From Chloroflexi bacterium HGW-Chloroflexi-6 (GTDB taxonomy: Bacteria > Chloroflexota > Anaerolineae > Anaerolineales > Villigracilaceae), in contig PHBU01000014.1 in the NCBI GenBank assembly GCA_002840685.1, positions 1-64,000 of the forward strand: a DNA stretch of 64,000 nt, read 5' to 3'. Every line of letters begins with the position of its first letter. The first letter of the stretch is position 1. A program made the translations under genes and the position numbers. Positions 8,994 to 16,650 of this stretch are shown piece by piece. The notes under the pieces were generated by a model. It worked only from the letters and a program-made list of their open reading frames with translations, was not told the origin of the DNA and did no database searches.

Positions 8994-9009
8994 ACAAAAA
9001 GGAGATCTT

Positions 9010-9306
9010 ATGTCTGCAAACGCTTTTCAGAAACTGGAAGAAATCTATCCCGAAATTGTGAATTTGATGGAAGATGAATTTAACTCTCATGAATTCATCT
9101 TGAAATTAGCCCAAAAATATCAAAAGAATTATGTTCAAGCATTGATTGAATATGCCGAAAACGATCAGCCTTTCCAATCAGTGCACAGCGAAATTGCCAA
9201 AAGACTAAAAAAACGAGAAGATTTGGTTAAACATATTGATAGTAAGCCCAGTGTAAATATTTTCGGCTTAAAAAGTGAAGCGGCGATTTGGCGCAAGGTC
9301 AAGTAG
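9010..9306 (+). CDS. Small hypothetical protein between hsdS and an hsdS-tail copy
   Basis: A 98-residue acidic and Lys-rich protein with no signal peptide or membrane segment, predicted mainly helical (LEEIYPEIVNLMEDEF; KLAQKYQKNYVQALIEYAEN). The start ATG at 9010 has a strong AAAAGGAGAT ribosome-binding site and lies 16 bp after the hsdS stop, so it is probably translated with hsdS. I do not recognise the family. It sits exactly between the intact hsdS tail and the orphan copy of that tail, suggesting it was brought in with, or bounded by, recombination at those repeats. A role in the type I complex is possible but unsupported. Confidence 0.7.
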   Translation: MSANAFQKLEEIYPEIVNLMEDEFNSHEFILKLAQKYQKNYVQALIEYAENDQPFQSVHSEIAKRLKKREDLVKHIDSKPSVNIFGLKSEAAIWRKVK

Positions 9307-9321
9307 CAACCATGTAAGCAA

Positions 9322-9417
9322 AGTTTGCGGGTGTGGTGGCGCGAGTCGAGTCCCTGCGGGGGCGGATAGGAGAGTCCGCGCGGCAGGTGGATGAGTTGTT
9401 TGAGAGTTTGTGCTAGA
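9322..9417 (+). pseudogene. Orphan hsdS C-terminal tail (direct repeat copy B)
   Basis: Bases 9322-9408 repeat the hsdS 3' end at 8881-8967 and continue to a stop in the hsdS frame (FAGVVARVESLRGRIGESAR, then a tail ending in C). The differences from copy A are mostly synonymous, so this tail came from a second functional hsdS allele rather than from a recent duplication. No recognition domain or start codon is attached. It is the leftover of a second specificity gene or a half-site of a past exchange. The following 130 bp up to the nuclease gene hold nothing I can identify beyond that gene's ribosome-binding site. Confidence 0.8.
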
Positions 9418-9550
9418 TCAGTGTTTTGGAGGATAAAAACTGGAACTGTTGTTTCCTGGCATGTTTCATGAAAAATGTTGAGGAGAAATAGGAACGATCT
9501 GCCAAAACTTAAATTGATATCAAGGTAATTTTTCAGGAAAGTTGGTCATT

Positions 9551-10459
9551 ATGGGCGACATCAAGTTATTTCAAATCAACGGAACTACGGTTAGTGCCAT
9601 CGAAGGGCAGTCGATGGCGGTTGAAAAATCTCTGCAGACGCTGCTCGAAAAGCACCTGGAAACCTTCCTGGGTGTGCGTTTCCTGGCTTCCGAATACACC
9701 ACCGGCAAAACGCACGGTGGGAGGATTGACACACTCGGATTGGATGAAAATGGCTGCCCGGTCATTATCGAATACAAGCGCGCCCTGAACGAGAACGTCA
9801 TCAACCAGGGCTTGTACTATCTCGATTGGTTACTCGACCACAAAGCCGAATTCACCCTGCTTGTTCAAAAGAAAATTAGTGTTCAGGTATCTGAAGAAAT
9901 AACCTGGCTAGGCGCCCGTTTAGTATGCATCGCTGGTGAGTTTACCAAGTTTGATCAACACGCTGTCAAGCAGATAAACCGCAATATTGAATTAATTCGC
10001 TATCGCCGTTATGGCGACAGCCTGCTTTTACTCGAATTGGTTAATGCCACGACAGGCAATGCTGAAGAGACTGTTTTGGCAAGCGCAAAATCAAAGTCAA
10101 CGGAGAGCACGGTCAGCGAGAAGCTGGCTAAGTCCAGCACTGAAGTCAAAGATCGTTTTGAAGCCCTGAAAGCCTTCCTTCAAGCTCTGGGGGATGATGT
10201 CCAGTTCAAGACGCTCAAACTTTACTTTGCTTTCAAACGCATTAAAAACTTTGCCTGCGTTGAGGTTCACCCTCAGACTGCAAAAATCGTTGTTTTTGTG
10301 AAAGCTGATTGGAACAGTGTCCGCTTCGAAAATGGATTCACCCGTGATGTGCGAAATGTCGGTCACTTTGGGACAGGTGATCTGGAAATCACGATCGGTT
10401 CTGATGATGATTTGGAGCGCGCCAAACCGCTGATTGTCAAAAGTTACGAAGAAAATTAG
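9551..10459 (+). CDS. NucS-like PD-(D/E)xK nuclease domain with DUF5655
   Basis: A 302-residue protein. The first half matches the endonuclease-NucS-like pattern: GGRIDTLGLDENG followed by IIEYKR near residue 75, giving the D...ExK arrangement of PD-(D/E)xK nucleases. The second half (VKDRFEALKAFLQALGDDVQ onward) is the DUF5655 module that commonly follows such domains. ATG 9551 is preferred over the upstream TTG because AGGAAAG precedes it at proper distance. Many such proteins lie near restriction genes. DNA cleavage is inferred from the motif; the substrate is unknown. It is separated from the hsdS relic by 130 bp and probably has its own promoter. Confidence 0.75.
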   Translation: MGDIKLFQINGTTVSAIEGQSMAVEKSLQTLLEKHLETFLGVRFLASEYTTGKTHGGRIDTLGLDENGCPVIIEYKRALNENVINQGLYYLDWLLDHKAEFTLLVQKKISVQVSEEITWLGARLVCIAGEFTKFDQHAVKQINRNIELIRYRRYGDSLLLLELVNATTGNAEETVLASAKSKSTESTVSEKLAKSSTEVKDRFEALKAFLQALGDDVQFKTLKLYFAFKRIKNFACVEVHPQTAKIVVFVKADWNSVRFENGFTRDVRNVGHFGTGDLEITIGSDDDLERAKPLIVKSYEEN

Positions 10460-10485
10460 TGTAATAATGATGTGATCATCAGCAA

Positions 10486-11043
10486 ATGAGTGCAAAATTA
10501 CCTATGCCAGACTCTACTAAAAAGCCTCGCCACGAAAAAATGCTGCGCTATACCCAGCGTATGCTGGCCTGGAATACCTATCAGGAGTCTCTGCGCGAAA
10601 GCGACCGGGTTATCATTGCACAGGTGCAAGCCAGCATTCATAGCCTGCGAACGGGCCTATGGGTACGAGCTGGAACGTATGTATTGCAGCTCGGCATTTT
10701 GGGCGGAGCCTTCTTCGTTTCGAGTCAGCACGCGCTGGTTACTACTGCCAATATCAATTTTTCGAGCTTGATTGCCCTGATCAGCCTGGTGCTGTTGGGA
10801 TTGCTTTTATACCGCAACCCGCTCCAAACCATCAACCGCACTCTGATCGAACTGGCCAGGGTGCAGGTCATCCTGCAAGGCTACCAGCGCCAGGTCAACC
10901 AGATCGATGCCGTGTTCAAGCAATCCTTGTTGGAGAATGAAATCGATCAGGAAGCACTGGCCCACTCTCTTGAGCAAATCCAGCGTATCATCGATGCCAA
11001 CGTCGAAAGCCTGCTGCAATTCATTGAAGAAATGTCTGCTTAA
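10486..11043 (+). CDS. Two-transmembrane helical protein of unknown function
   Basis: A 185-residue protein with a charged N-terminal helix (1-60), two adjacent membrane segments at about 62-80 and 86-106 (YVLQLGILGGAFFVSS; LIALISLVLLGLLLYR), and a long C-terminal helical region rich in Gln and Glu (LIELARVQVILQGYQRQVNQ). The two-helix hairpin followed by a helical tail resembles membrane modules seen beside conflict-system proteins such as TRADD-N-associated domains, but I cannot assign it. It starts 26 bp after the nuclease gene on the same strand, so the two may be co-transcribed. The ribosome-binding site before ATG 10486 is weak. Confidence 0.7.
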   Translation: MSAKLPMPDSTKKPRHEKMLRYTQRMLAWNTYQESLRESDRVIIAQVQASIHSLRTGLWVRAGTYVLQLGILGGAFFVSSQHALVTTANINFSSLIALISLVLLGLLLYRNPLQTINRTLIELARVQVILQGYQRQVNQIDAVFKQSLLENEIDQEALAHSLEQIQRIIDANVESLLQFIEEMSA

Positions 11044-11128
11044 GCGTATTTTGCGGTTTCTCGGGGGAGAGTGTTGTTTAATTCAGTCGCACAATATATA
11101 ATGGAAACACGCATAGAGAAGAGGCGCA

Positions 11129-11332
11129 ATGAGTGCTTGGCACATGATTGCAGACATCTTGCCTGGGGTTAATATCTATCCCCCAGACGAAGCACCAGGA
11201 GAGGGGCGACAGAAAATTATCCCGCCCCTTCCTACGACACCGCGTCCACCAAGCCCAACACCGCCCACACCACCATCAAATCCAACCACTCCCAAAACAA
11301 ATTCATCCGCTTCTCATCGGGGCAAGCGCTGA
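11129..11332 (+). CDS. Small proline-rich protein
   Basis: A 67-residue ORF with an AGAAGAGG ribosome-binding site. After 30 ordinary residues it becomes a Pro/Thr/Ser tract (PPLPTTPRPPSPTPPTPPSN) and ends basic. No membrane segment or domain is recognisable. Its TGA (11330-11332) is followed one base later by the ATG of the next gene, so translation of the two is probably coupled. It could be a flexible partner of that membrane protein; function unknown. Confidence 0.5.
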   Translation: MSAWHMIADILPGVNIYPPDEAPGEGRQKIIPPLPTTPRPPSPTPPTPPSNPTTPKTNSSASHRGKR

Positions 11333-11333
11333 A

Positions 11334-12398
11334 ATGAACAATGCTGTCTCAGGCTACCTGGATAAATTTGGCAGCAACTTTTTAATTGCTGCCATGATCC
11401 CATCTCTCGGGCTGGTCATTGCTATCCTGACAATTTTTGAACCCATCTTGCAACCATCGGCGCTCATCAACGCCCCAAACAGCATTTACCAGGGTCTTGG
11501 TGTGGGGGTTTTGGTTCTGGTTCCAACCGTGATTGTTGGTTTTACTCTAACCGCCCTGAATACCTACATTTTGAAATTCTTCGAGGGCTATGTCTTTTTT
11601 CGCTACCTTCCAATTCTGGTTTACAGACAGCGTGAGAAAGCGAAAAAATTAATCGGACGCAAGGAAACTCTAAGAAAGAGAATAAGCGTATTGGAAAGCT
11701 GGTCATCCAATCCCACACCCAGAACGAAAAAAATTTTGCGGCGGTTAAGAAACCAATACTATAACATTGCCGCGAATTACGATAAAAATTTCCCGCCTGA
11801 GATCGATGATGTATTACCAACTGAATTTGGGAACATCCTAAAAGCATCCGAAGCCTACTCCAGCAACCGTTATGGCATGGATGGTGTCGAGTTTTGGCCG
11901 CGCCTGAGGCAGGTTATCCCGGACCGATACCAGGATTCAATTGATAGCGCGCGAAACCAATTGTCCTTTCTGGTAAATATGTCTGTTTTGGCTTTATTCT
12001 TTTCTTTTCTATGTTCCCTGCCCGTGCTTTTTATTCTGGGCTTCTTTTCACTATCCCCGGTGAGTACGCTTACTTATATTGATGTTTTTGCATATTCCTA
12101 TCGCTACCTGATTGCCGGGCTGTTAGGGTTGTTTTGCTTTGCTTTTTTTCAAAAAGCATCCATTTATTCGGTTGGCAGCTTCGGGATCATGATACGTAGC
12201 GCTTATGACTTATTCAGGCTCGACTTACTCAAGCACTTTCACATCAAAATGCCTGATAATTCAGTACAGGAATTCCATATCTGGAGAAATATCGGAGAAC
12301 TTCTTACACTTGGACAGCAAAGTCTGACCTTTCAAGGTTTAGAATATCTTTGGGACGATGCAAAACAACCGTCCCTTGAGAAAAAACAGGTTGGGTAA
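11334..12398 (+). CDS. Four-helix membrane protein of unknown function
   Basis: A 354-residue protein starting MNNAVSGYLDKFGSNFLIAA. Hydrophobic segments lie at about 15-37, 57-85, 210-235 and 255-278. Between the second and third is a roughly 120-residue basic cytoplasmic-type domain with coiled-coil character (RQREKAKKLIGRKETLRKRI). The ATG at 11334 is chosen because it follows the stop of the Pro-rich gene by one base; the open frame extends further upstream. It closes the run of accessory genes behind the hsd locus. Its 3' end overlaps the opposing gene at 12304-12822 by 95 bp. I do not recognise a family. Confidence 0.7.
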   Translation: MNNAVSGYLDKFGSNFLIAAMIPSLGLVIAILTIFEPILQPSALINAPNSIYQGLGVGVLVLVPTVIVGFTLTALNTYILKFFEGYVFFRYLPILVYRQREKAKKLIGRKETLRKRISVLESWSSNPTPRTKKILRRLRNQYYNIAANYDKNFPPEIDDVLPTEFGNILKASEAYSSNRYGMDGVEFWPRLRQVIPDRYQDSIDSARNQLSFLVNMSVLALFFSFLCSLPVLFILGFFSLSPVSTLTYIDVFAYSYRYLIAGLLGLFCFAFFQKASIYSVGSFGIMIRSAYDLFRLDLLKHFHIKMPDNSVQEFHIWRNIGELLTLGQQSLTFQGLEYLWDDAKQPSLEKKQVG

Positions 12399-12822
12399 CT
12401 TTCGGACGCTCATATAAAGATAACAAAGCGGTCCGATTGTCCTGATAGGGAATATTCTCACAAAAGACAAAGGAATAGGCTGGCGGTTCTTCCTGCATCC
12501 CGATTGCGATCCACAACATGTAATCGGGATTTTCGTTTTCTGTCTCGGAGAGTTGAATGAGCATCTGGCTTCCCGGCCCCTTGCTGATCGTAACCTGAGC
12601 CGGATGATTGAACTTGGGTGCAAATGCGGCAGCCTGATGATCTTCCATGTAATCGGCCAGGGCAGCCACCCCAAATGGGCGCGTATCTTCGATTCTGACC
12701 GGGTAATGCTCAAAGCCAACCAACTCATAAATTGCCTTGTCCACCCCAGCCTCTATAATTCGCAAAACCGCATCGCCCTGAATTTGAACTTGAGATGAAT
12801 TAGAAAAGATGGTTTCAATCAT
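12304..12822 (-). CDS. Hypothetical soluble protein
   Basis: A 172-residue acidic protein beginning MIETIFSNSSQVQIQGDAVL. ATG 12822 is preferred because CAAGGAAAT lies just upstream; longer starts have none. No signal peptide, membrane segment or familiar catalytic motif is visible, and predicted structure is mixed alpha/beta. The last 31 codons and stop lie antisense to the end of the membrane-protein gene at 11334-12398. It is followed upstream by the AbrB-type gene 120 bp away on the same strand. Function unknown. Confidence 0.6.
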   Translation of the reverse strand: MIETIFSNSSQVQIQGDAVLRIIEAGVDKAIYELVGFEHYPVRIEDTRPFGVAALADYMEDHQAAAFAPKFNHPAQVTISKGPGSQMLIQLSETENENPDYMLWIAIGMQEEPPAYSFVFCENIPYQDNRTALLSLYERPKVTQPVFSQGTVVLHRPKDILNLERSDFAVQV

Positions 12823-12945
12823 TTTATTTCCTTGAACGTCAAGAAGAGTAAAATGATTATACCAGAACGCATGTTCTATTTCAAGATGTTTTCGCAATAG
12901 ATTTCTAAATTCTAATCAGCTTGCAAACAATTGGAGACAAGTATT

Positions 12946-13179
12946 TTACTTCGCCAAAGCCTCCAGGGTCGGGCGATACTCGTCAATAAATTCGCTCAAC
13001 TGGCTCGCAAATTCTTCATCCACACCCGGAACGGCCTGGCGCATCGGGCGAATCACAATTTTTCCGTCTTCCAACGCCACCGAAACATCCGAGCCATCTG
13101 AAATACCCAAAGATTCCAGCATTTCCCTGGGCAGGGAAACCACCATGCTGTTGCCTGTCTTGAAGATTTTTCGTAACAT
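12946..13179 (-). CDS. AbrB/MazE-type (SpoVT-AbrB) DNA-binding protein, probable antitoxin
   Basis: A 77-residue protein with the swapped-hairpin AbrB signature: IFKTGNSMVVSLPREMLESL, then GSDVSVALEDGKIVIRP, then an acidic tail that would wrap a toxin. Such proteins are usually antitoxins that autoregulate a toxin-antitoxin operon. ATG 13179 has GAGG seven bases upstream. No Doc, PIN or MazF toxin follows; the next gene (12304-12822) shows no toxin motif, so this may be an orphan. The same reading frame runs open upstream into the broken HTH gene, with only non-coding-looking sequence between. Confidence 0.8.
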   Translation of the reverse strand: MLRKIFKTGNSMVVSLPREMLESLGISDGSDVSVALEDGKIVIRPMRQAVPGVDEEFASQLSEFIDEYRPTLEALAK

Positions 13180-13299
13180 AAGAAACCTCGTCTCTTGTGT
13201 ACTTACAGCGTAAGCATACCATGCCTGCCCCGCGATCATACACGAAGCACAAAAAATAAGCCAATAACATGCTGCAGTGAGACAATGCGGCCAAAAATA

Positions 13300-13539
13300 G
13301 CATCCCTTTACGATTCTGATGATATCTTCATATCCGACCTGTTTCAACTGCTCGATGACTGCCCCAGCCGGGATACGGTAGGTGCGTTCACCGAACTTGA
13401 CCACCGGGATTTTCCCCGACTCGATCCAGCGCTAGATCGTTTTGGTGCTCACCCTGGCCCATTCTGCTACCTGGGGAATGGTGAGCAATTCGATACGGAA
13501 CAAAACTTCCTGGTCTGAAGGTACATTTCCGGCGGTCAT
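13300..13539 (-). pseudogene. Excisionase/MerR-like helix-turn-helix gene with amber codon
   Basis: From ATG 13539, behind a strong AGGAGG site, the frame reads LFRIELLTIPQVAEWARVST, KTI, then TAG at 13434-13432, then RWIESGKIPVVKFGERTYRI. The intact pattern 'S.KTIYRWIESGKIPVVKFG..YRI' is the HTH_17/excisionase winged helix, so the TAG replaces a Tyr codon in the recognition region. After about residue 80 the sequence degrades into hydrophobic nonsense that continues in frame to the AbrB gene. The protein would bind DNA as an excisionase or regulator if intact. Its position next to a tRNA fits a decayed integrative element. Confidence 0.7.
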
Positions 13540-13566
13540 GGTTCTCCTCCTGGAGCCGGAATCGAA

Positions 13567-13610
13567 AAAGCCCGGTCTCCGATGAATTTCTTCATCGAAA
13601 ACCGGGCTTT
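13567..13610 (-). terminator. Rho-independent terminator after tRNA-Asp
   Basis: Arms AAAGCCCGGT (13567-13576) and ACCGGGCTTT (13601-13610) enclose a second small dyad (CGATGAA/TTCATCG). On the minus strand the stem is followed by a run of T, so it fits the end of the tRNA transcript. Confidence 0.8.
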
Positions 13611-13641
13611 CTCTCTCTGCACGCAGATTAGTTACACTCTG

Positions 13642-13714
13642 CGGCCCCGACGGGGTTCGAACCCGCGATCTCGGCCTTGACAGGGCCGCATGTTAGCCGC
13701 TACACCACGGGACC
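13642..13714 (-). tRNA. tRNA-Asp (GTC)
   Basis: On the minus strand the sequence folds as a cloverleaf. The acceptor pairs GGTCCCG with CGGGGCC (one G-T pair). The anticodon stem is CGGCC/GGCCG around loop CTGTCAA with anticodon GTC, and the T-arm GCGGG TTCGAAC CCCGT is canonical. The discriminator is G and CCA is not encoded. It is flanked by a terminator and lies at the junction between the accessory island and the GC-rich core genes. Confidence 0.95.
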
Positions 13715-13803
13715 AGTTGCTCTATTTCTTGAGCGGCCAATAGTTTATCACGTTGTCAGGGGGGCGTCAAGGTAATTTTCGGTTTTGCGAAAAGTGATCC
13801 TTT

Positions 13804-15417
13804 TTAGCGCGAGCGCAACGCTTTGCGGATGCGCTCCCAGGTGCTTTGGGCTAGGCTGGCCTTTTGGGGCTGGATTTCCTGGCGGGTATAGCGGGCTTCG
13901 ATAAAGGCGCCGGTTAAAGCGTCGATATCGGGTTCGGATTCGGGCAGGGCACTGTCGAGGCGTTGGGCAAATTCGCTCGGCGTTTGCGACAGGCTGCGGG
14001 GCAGTCCGCTCTCACCGCTGCGGCGCAGAAAGGCCTGGTAGTAGAAGTAAACCTTGCGGCGCGGGTCAAGCCGTCGCAAGTTGATCCATCCCCCAACCTG
14101 GCGTGCGCCGCGCTTCGGGAGCAGCCGCTCGACCCCGGCCTGGACCGCTTCGCGCACCCCGGCTCCGGCGCGGGCGAAAAATCCGCTCAGGCGGTTCCAC
14201 CAATCGGCCAGTAACCCGAAAAAGCGGAAACGACGCAGTTCAACGATCAGTTCCTGGTTCTGGAGCAAAACCTGACGCACGGCAAAAATGATGACCGCCA
14301 GCAGTACAACCCAGAAGAAGGCCTGCTTGAGATATTCCATCCAGAGCGGGGCTGCGCTCGGGTCAACCACCTGCGAGGCCGGAGGCTGGAACAATTGCAG
14401 CTCCTGGGCATCGGGGGCGGGCACATCTTCGAGCGGAGCCTGTCGATTAAAAAGGCTGAATAAACCATTCACCAAAAACACGAACAGGAAAAAAATCAAC
14501 TGCATGATAAAAAAGAGCACTTGGATAACGATGCTCAGGCCATAACCCAGCACCGACAGGAAGCCCAGGCTGTAACTGGTGGGCAGGAGAGTGACCACGA
14601 GCGCCAAAATGCCGAGGAAGGCCAGGCTGTATTGCAGCCAACGCCCGGCCAGGTCGCCGCTGACCGGCACACCGTTCAAGCCCCAACGGGCTTGCAGATC
14701 CATAAACTGGGACAGGCTGAAAAGCACCAGACCCAACATGAAGTAGATCAGGGTGCTGGCCCCACCACCCGCCAGGGGCGGCAGTTCCAGGATGACCAGT
14801 TCGGCATTTGTGGCAGCGCGCAAATCGACGCGCATGATGGCCGTCAGCAGCACCAGGAAAATTCCAATGCCCAGGGTCAGGGTCAACAGGCGCTCTCGAA
14901 CCGGCGGCATGGCGGCCTCGAGCACATCGGGGAATTTTTCTTGCAAACGGACAAAATCCAGGTCAAGTTTGGAAAGCAGCTCGGCAAAATAATCGGCCAG
15001 GAGCCAGATCACCAGCACCAGCACAACCGCCATGGTGAAATCGCCTGGAAGAATAATATCTATGCCTTCGGGCCAGCGCGGCAGTTCGGCCAGAAAGACC
15101 TGCCAGCCCTGCGACAGGCCGACCATCAAACGCAAAACCACCAGAATGACCAGCCAGAGTGCGCCCAGATACAGGAACCATTGCTCGCCAAACAGATCAA
15201 ATTTTTTCGAGTGGGCGTATGTGCCCAGGCGGGCCAGCGCCACAAGGAAGGCAGCCAGACTCAAATACCAGGGATTCCAACCGATGAAAATCTGGCCGAG
15301 CAAGGCCACAAAGGTCTGAGTAGCAAAGGCCAGCATGACGGCCACCAGCAGGCGGCTGGCCAGCCGGAAGGTGTTCTCGTTAATCCGCGCTTCGAAATTG
15401 AAAAAGGAGGGGTTCAT
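13804..15417 (-). CDS. DUF4129-domain membrane protein
   Basis: A 537-residue integral membrane protein with about ten hydrophobic segments in the first 380 residues and a cytoplasmic C-terminal DUF4129 module (RKVYFYYQAFLRRSGESGLP...SLSQTPSEFAQRL). The family is almost always found with MoxR ATPases, DUF58 proteins and often transglutaminases. The start lies three bases after the DUF58 gene stop, showing an operon. Its function is not established; the set is thought to act in assembly or folding of secreted or envelope proteins. It is the last gene of the moxR operon, with the tRNA downstream. Confidence 0.85.
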   Translation of the reverse strand: MNPSFFNFEARINENTFRLASRLLVAVMLAFATQTFVALLGQIFIGWNPWYLSLAAFLVALARLGTYAHSKKFDLFGEQWFLYLGALWLVILVVLRLMVGLSQGWQVFLAELPRWPEGIDIILPGDFTMAVVLVLVIWLLADYFAELLSKLDLDFVRLQEKFPDVLEAAMPPVRERLLTLTLGIGIFLVLLTAIMRVDLRAATNAELVILELPPLAGGGASTLIYFMLGLVLFSLSQFMDLQARWGLNGVPVSGDLAGRWLQYSLAFLGILALVVTLLPTSYSLGFLSVLGYGLSIVIQVLFFIMQLIFFLFVFLVNGLFSLFNRQAPLEDVPAPDAQELQLFQPPASQVVDPSAAPLWMEYLKQAFFWVVLLAVIIFAVRQVLLQNQELIVELRRFRFFGLLADWWNRLSGFFARAGAGVREAVQAGVERLLPKRGARQVGGWINLRRLDPRRKVYFYYQAFLRRSGESGLPRSLSQTPSEFAQRLDSALPESEPDIDALTGAFIEARYTRQEIQPQKASLAQSTWERIRKALRSR

Positions 15418-15420
15418 GGG

Positions 15421-16608
15421 TTACCTGCGCCACACGTCCAGCTCGCTCTCTTTCGAGATGGCGAGGGTCGGTACGCCGAAGAAAGCGGCGCGTTTTTGAA
15501 TATCCTTGACGTGCGAGACAGACCCGGCCAGGATCAGCAGGGCGTTCTGTCCGCTGCGGCGGGCCTGATGAAGCTCGTTGAGCAGATCCTGCTCGACCTG
15601 CCCGGTGACGACCAGCAAGGTTGTTCCCCAGGGCAGCACGGAGCGCTCACGCTGAACCATCAGCGCCAGCGGCGACTCATGGGTCATCTCGACCCGCGCC
15701 AGTGTTTCGAGCATGCGCATCAGATGGCCTTTGCCCTTACGCGGCGGCAGGGGCTGGGGCAGGCCGCCGACAGCCAGCGGATCGAGACCATTGATCCTCA
15801 GCCCGGCGCTTTGGCGTTTTTCGATGACCCACGAGGCCAGCGAAGAGGCGATCACAATCCCAAGCTCAGTCGAGTCGATCCGGCCGTGGAAGTTGTAATC
15901 TTCGGCGTTCAGGTTCAGGAAGATCATCGTTTCAAGCGAAATCGAAGGCTCGAACAATTTGACCTGCATCCGCCCGGTCATGGCCGTGGCTTTCCAGTCC
16001 ACCCGGCGCAGCGAGTCACCCGCCACATATTCGCGCTTGCCAAATACGCGGGTCGGGTCTTCAAAAAGCGGCTGGTGATGGCGCAGCGTGCCCTGCGGTG
16101 AGCGTGAAGGGATCTTGACATTCGCCAGCGGGACAATTTTCGGGTAGACCGTGATGAACTGGGCCGGGACTTCCTTCACAACCCGTTGGCCCAGGCCGAA
16201 CAGGTCTTCGGTGGATATGCTCAGCGGACCGACCGCGTAATAGCCCCGTTTACGGGCTTCGAGCGTGTACTCAAAATGGGATTCTTCGCGCGACCCGAAG
16301 CCTGCCACCCGTTGAAAAGGCTTGGTACCACCGAGGGCCAGCGGCAGGCTGTCATACAGCGCGACCCAGGCCGTGGGAACCAGTCCGTTGTTGCGCACTT
16401 TAAGCGAGATTTTGATCGTTTCGCCGAGAAAAGCGTGGCTGTCGAGTTCACGCCGCGCTTCGATCTGTTTCAGGGTCCGACGGCTCCACCAACTGCCCAG
16501 CGAAAAAGCCCCGACCGTCAGATAGATCAGGGTCAGGGCAAAGTCGTCGCTCATCAAGGCGGCGACCACCACTAGCGGAAGAAGGAGCAGCAGGTAAGAG
16601 CCGATCAT
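15421..16608 (-). CDS. DUF58 (von Willebrand-like) protein
   Basis: A 395-residue protein with two N-terminal hydrophobic segments (LLLLLPLVVVAALM and a second near residue 30) and the DUF58 core motif LRRVDWKATAMTGRMQVKLF near residue 205. In this family a VWA-like fold follows. Partners are the MoxR ATPase upstream and the DUF4129 protein downstream, with spacings of 42 and 3 bp. The likely role is as the substrate- or metal-binding partner of the MoxR chaperone at the membrane (family knowledge, not shown here). Confidence 0.9.
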   Translation of the reverse strand: MIGSYLLLLLPLVVVAALMSDDFALTLIYLTVGAFSLGSWWSRRTLKQIEARRELDSHAFLGETIKISLKVRNNGLVPTAWVALYDSLPLALGGTKPFQRVAGFGSREESHFEYTLEARKRGYYAVGPLSISTEDLFGLGQRVVKEVPAQFITVYPKIVPLANVKIPSRSPQGTLRHHQPLFEDPTRVFGKREYVAGDSLRRVDWKATAMTGRMQVKLFEPSISLETMIFLNLNAEDYNFHGRIDSTELGIVIASSLASWVIEKRQSAGLRINGLDPLAVGGLPQPLPPRKGKGHLMRMLETLARVEMTHESPLALMVQRERSVLPWGTTLLVVTGQVEQDLLNELHQARRSGQNALLILAGSVSHVKDIQKRAAFFGVPTLAISKESELDVWRR

Positions 16609-16650
16609 ATCGTTTCCGTCAAAAGTCAGCAGGCTTTTGACACCGGGTGT

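Noticed and set aside
11148..11333. N-terminal extension of the four-helix membrane protein
   Set aside because: It is out-of-frame translation of the Pro-rich mini-gene; ATG 11334 is coupled to that gene's stop and begins a natural membrane protein.
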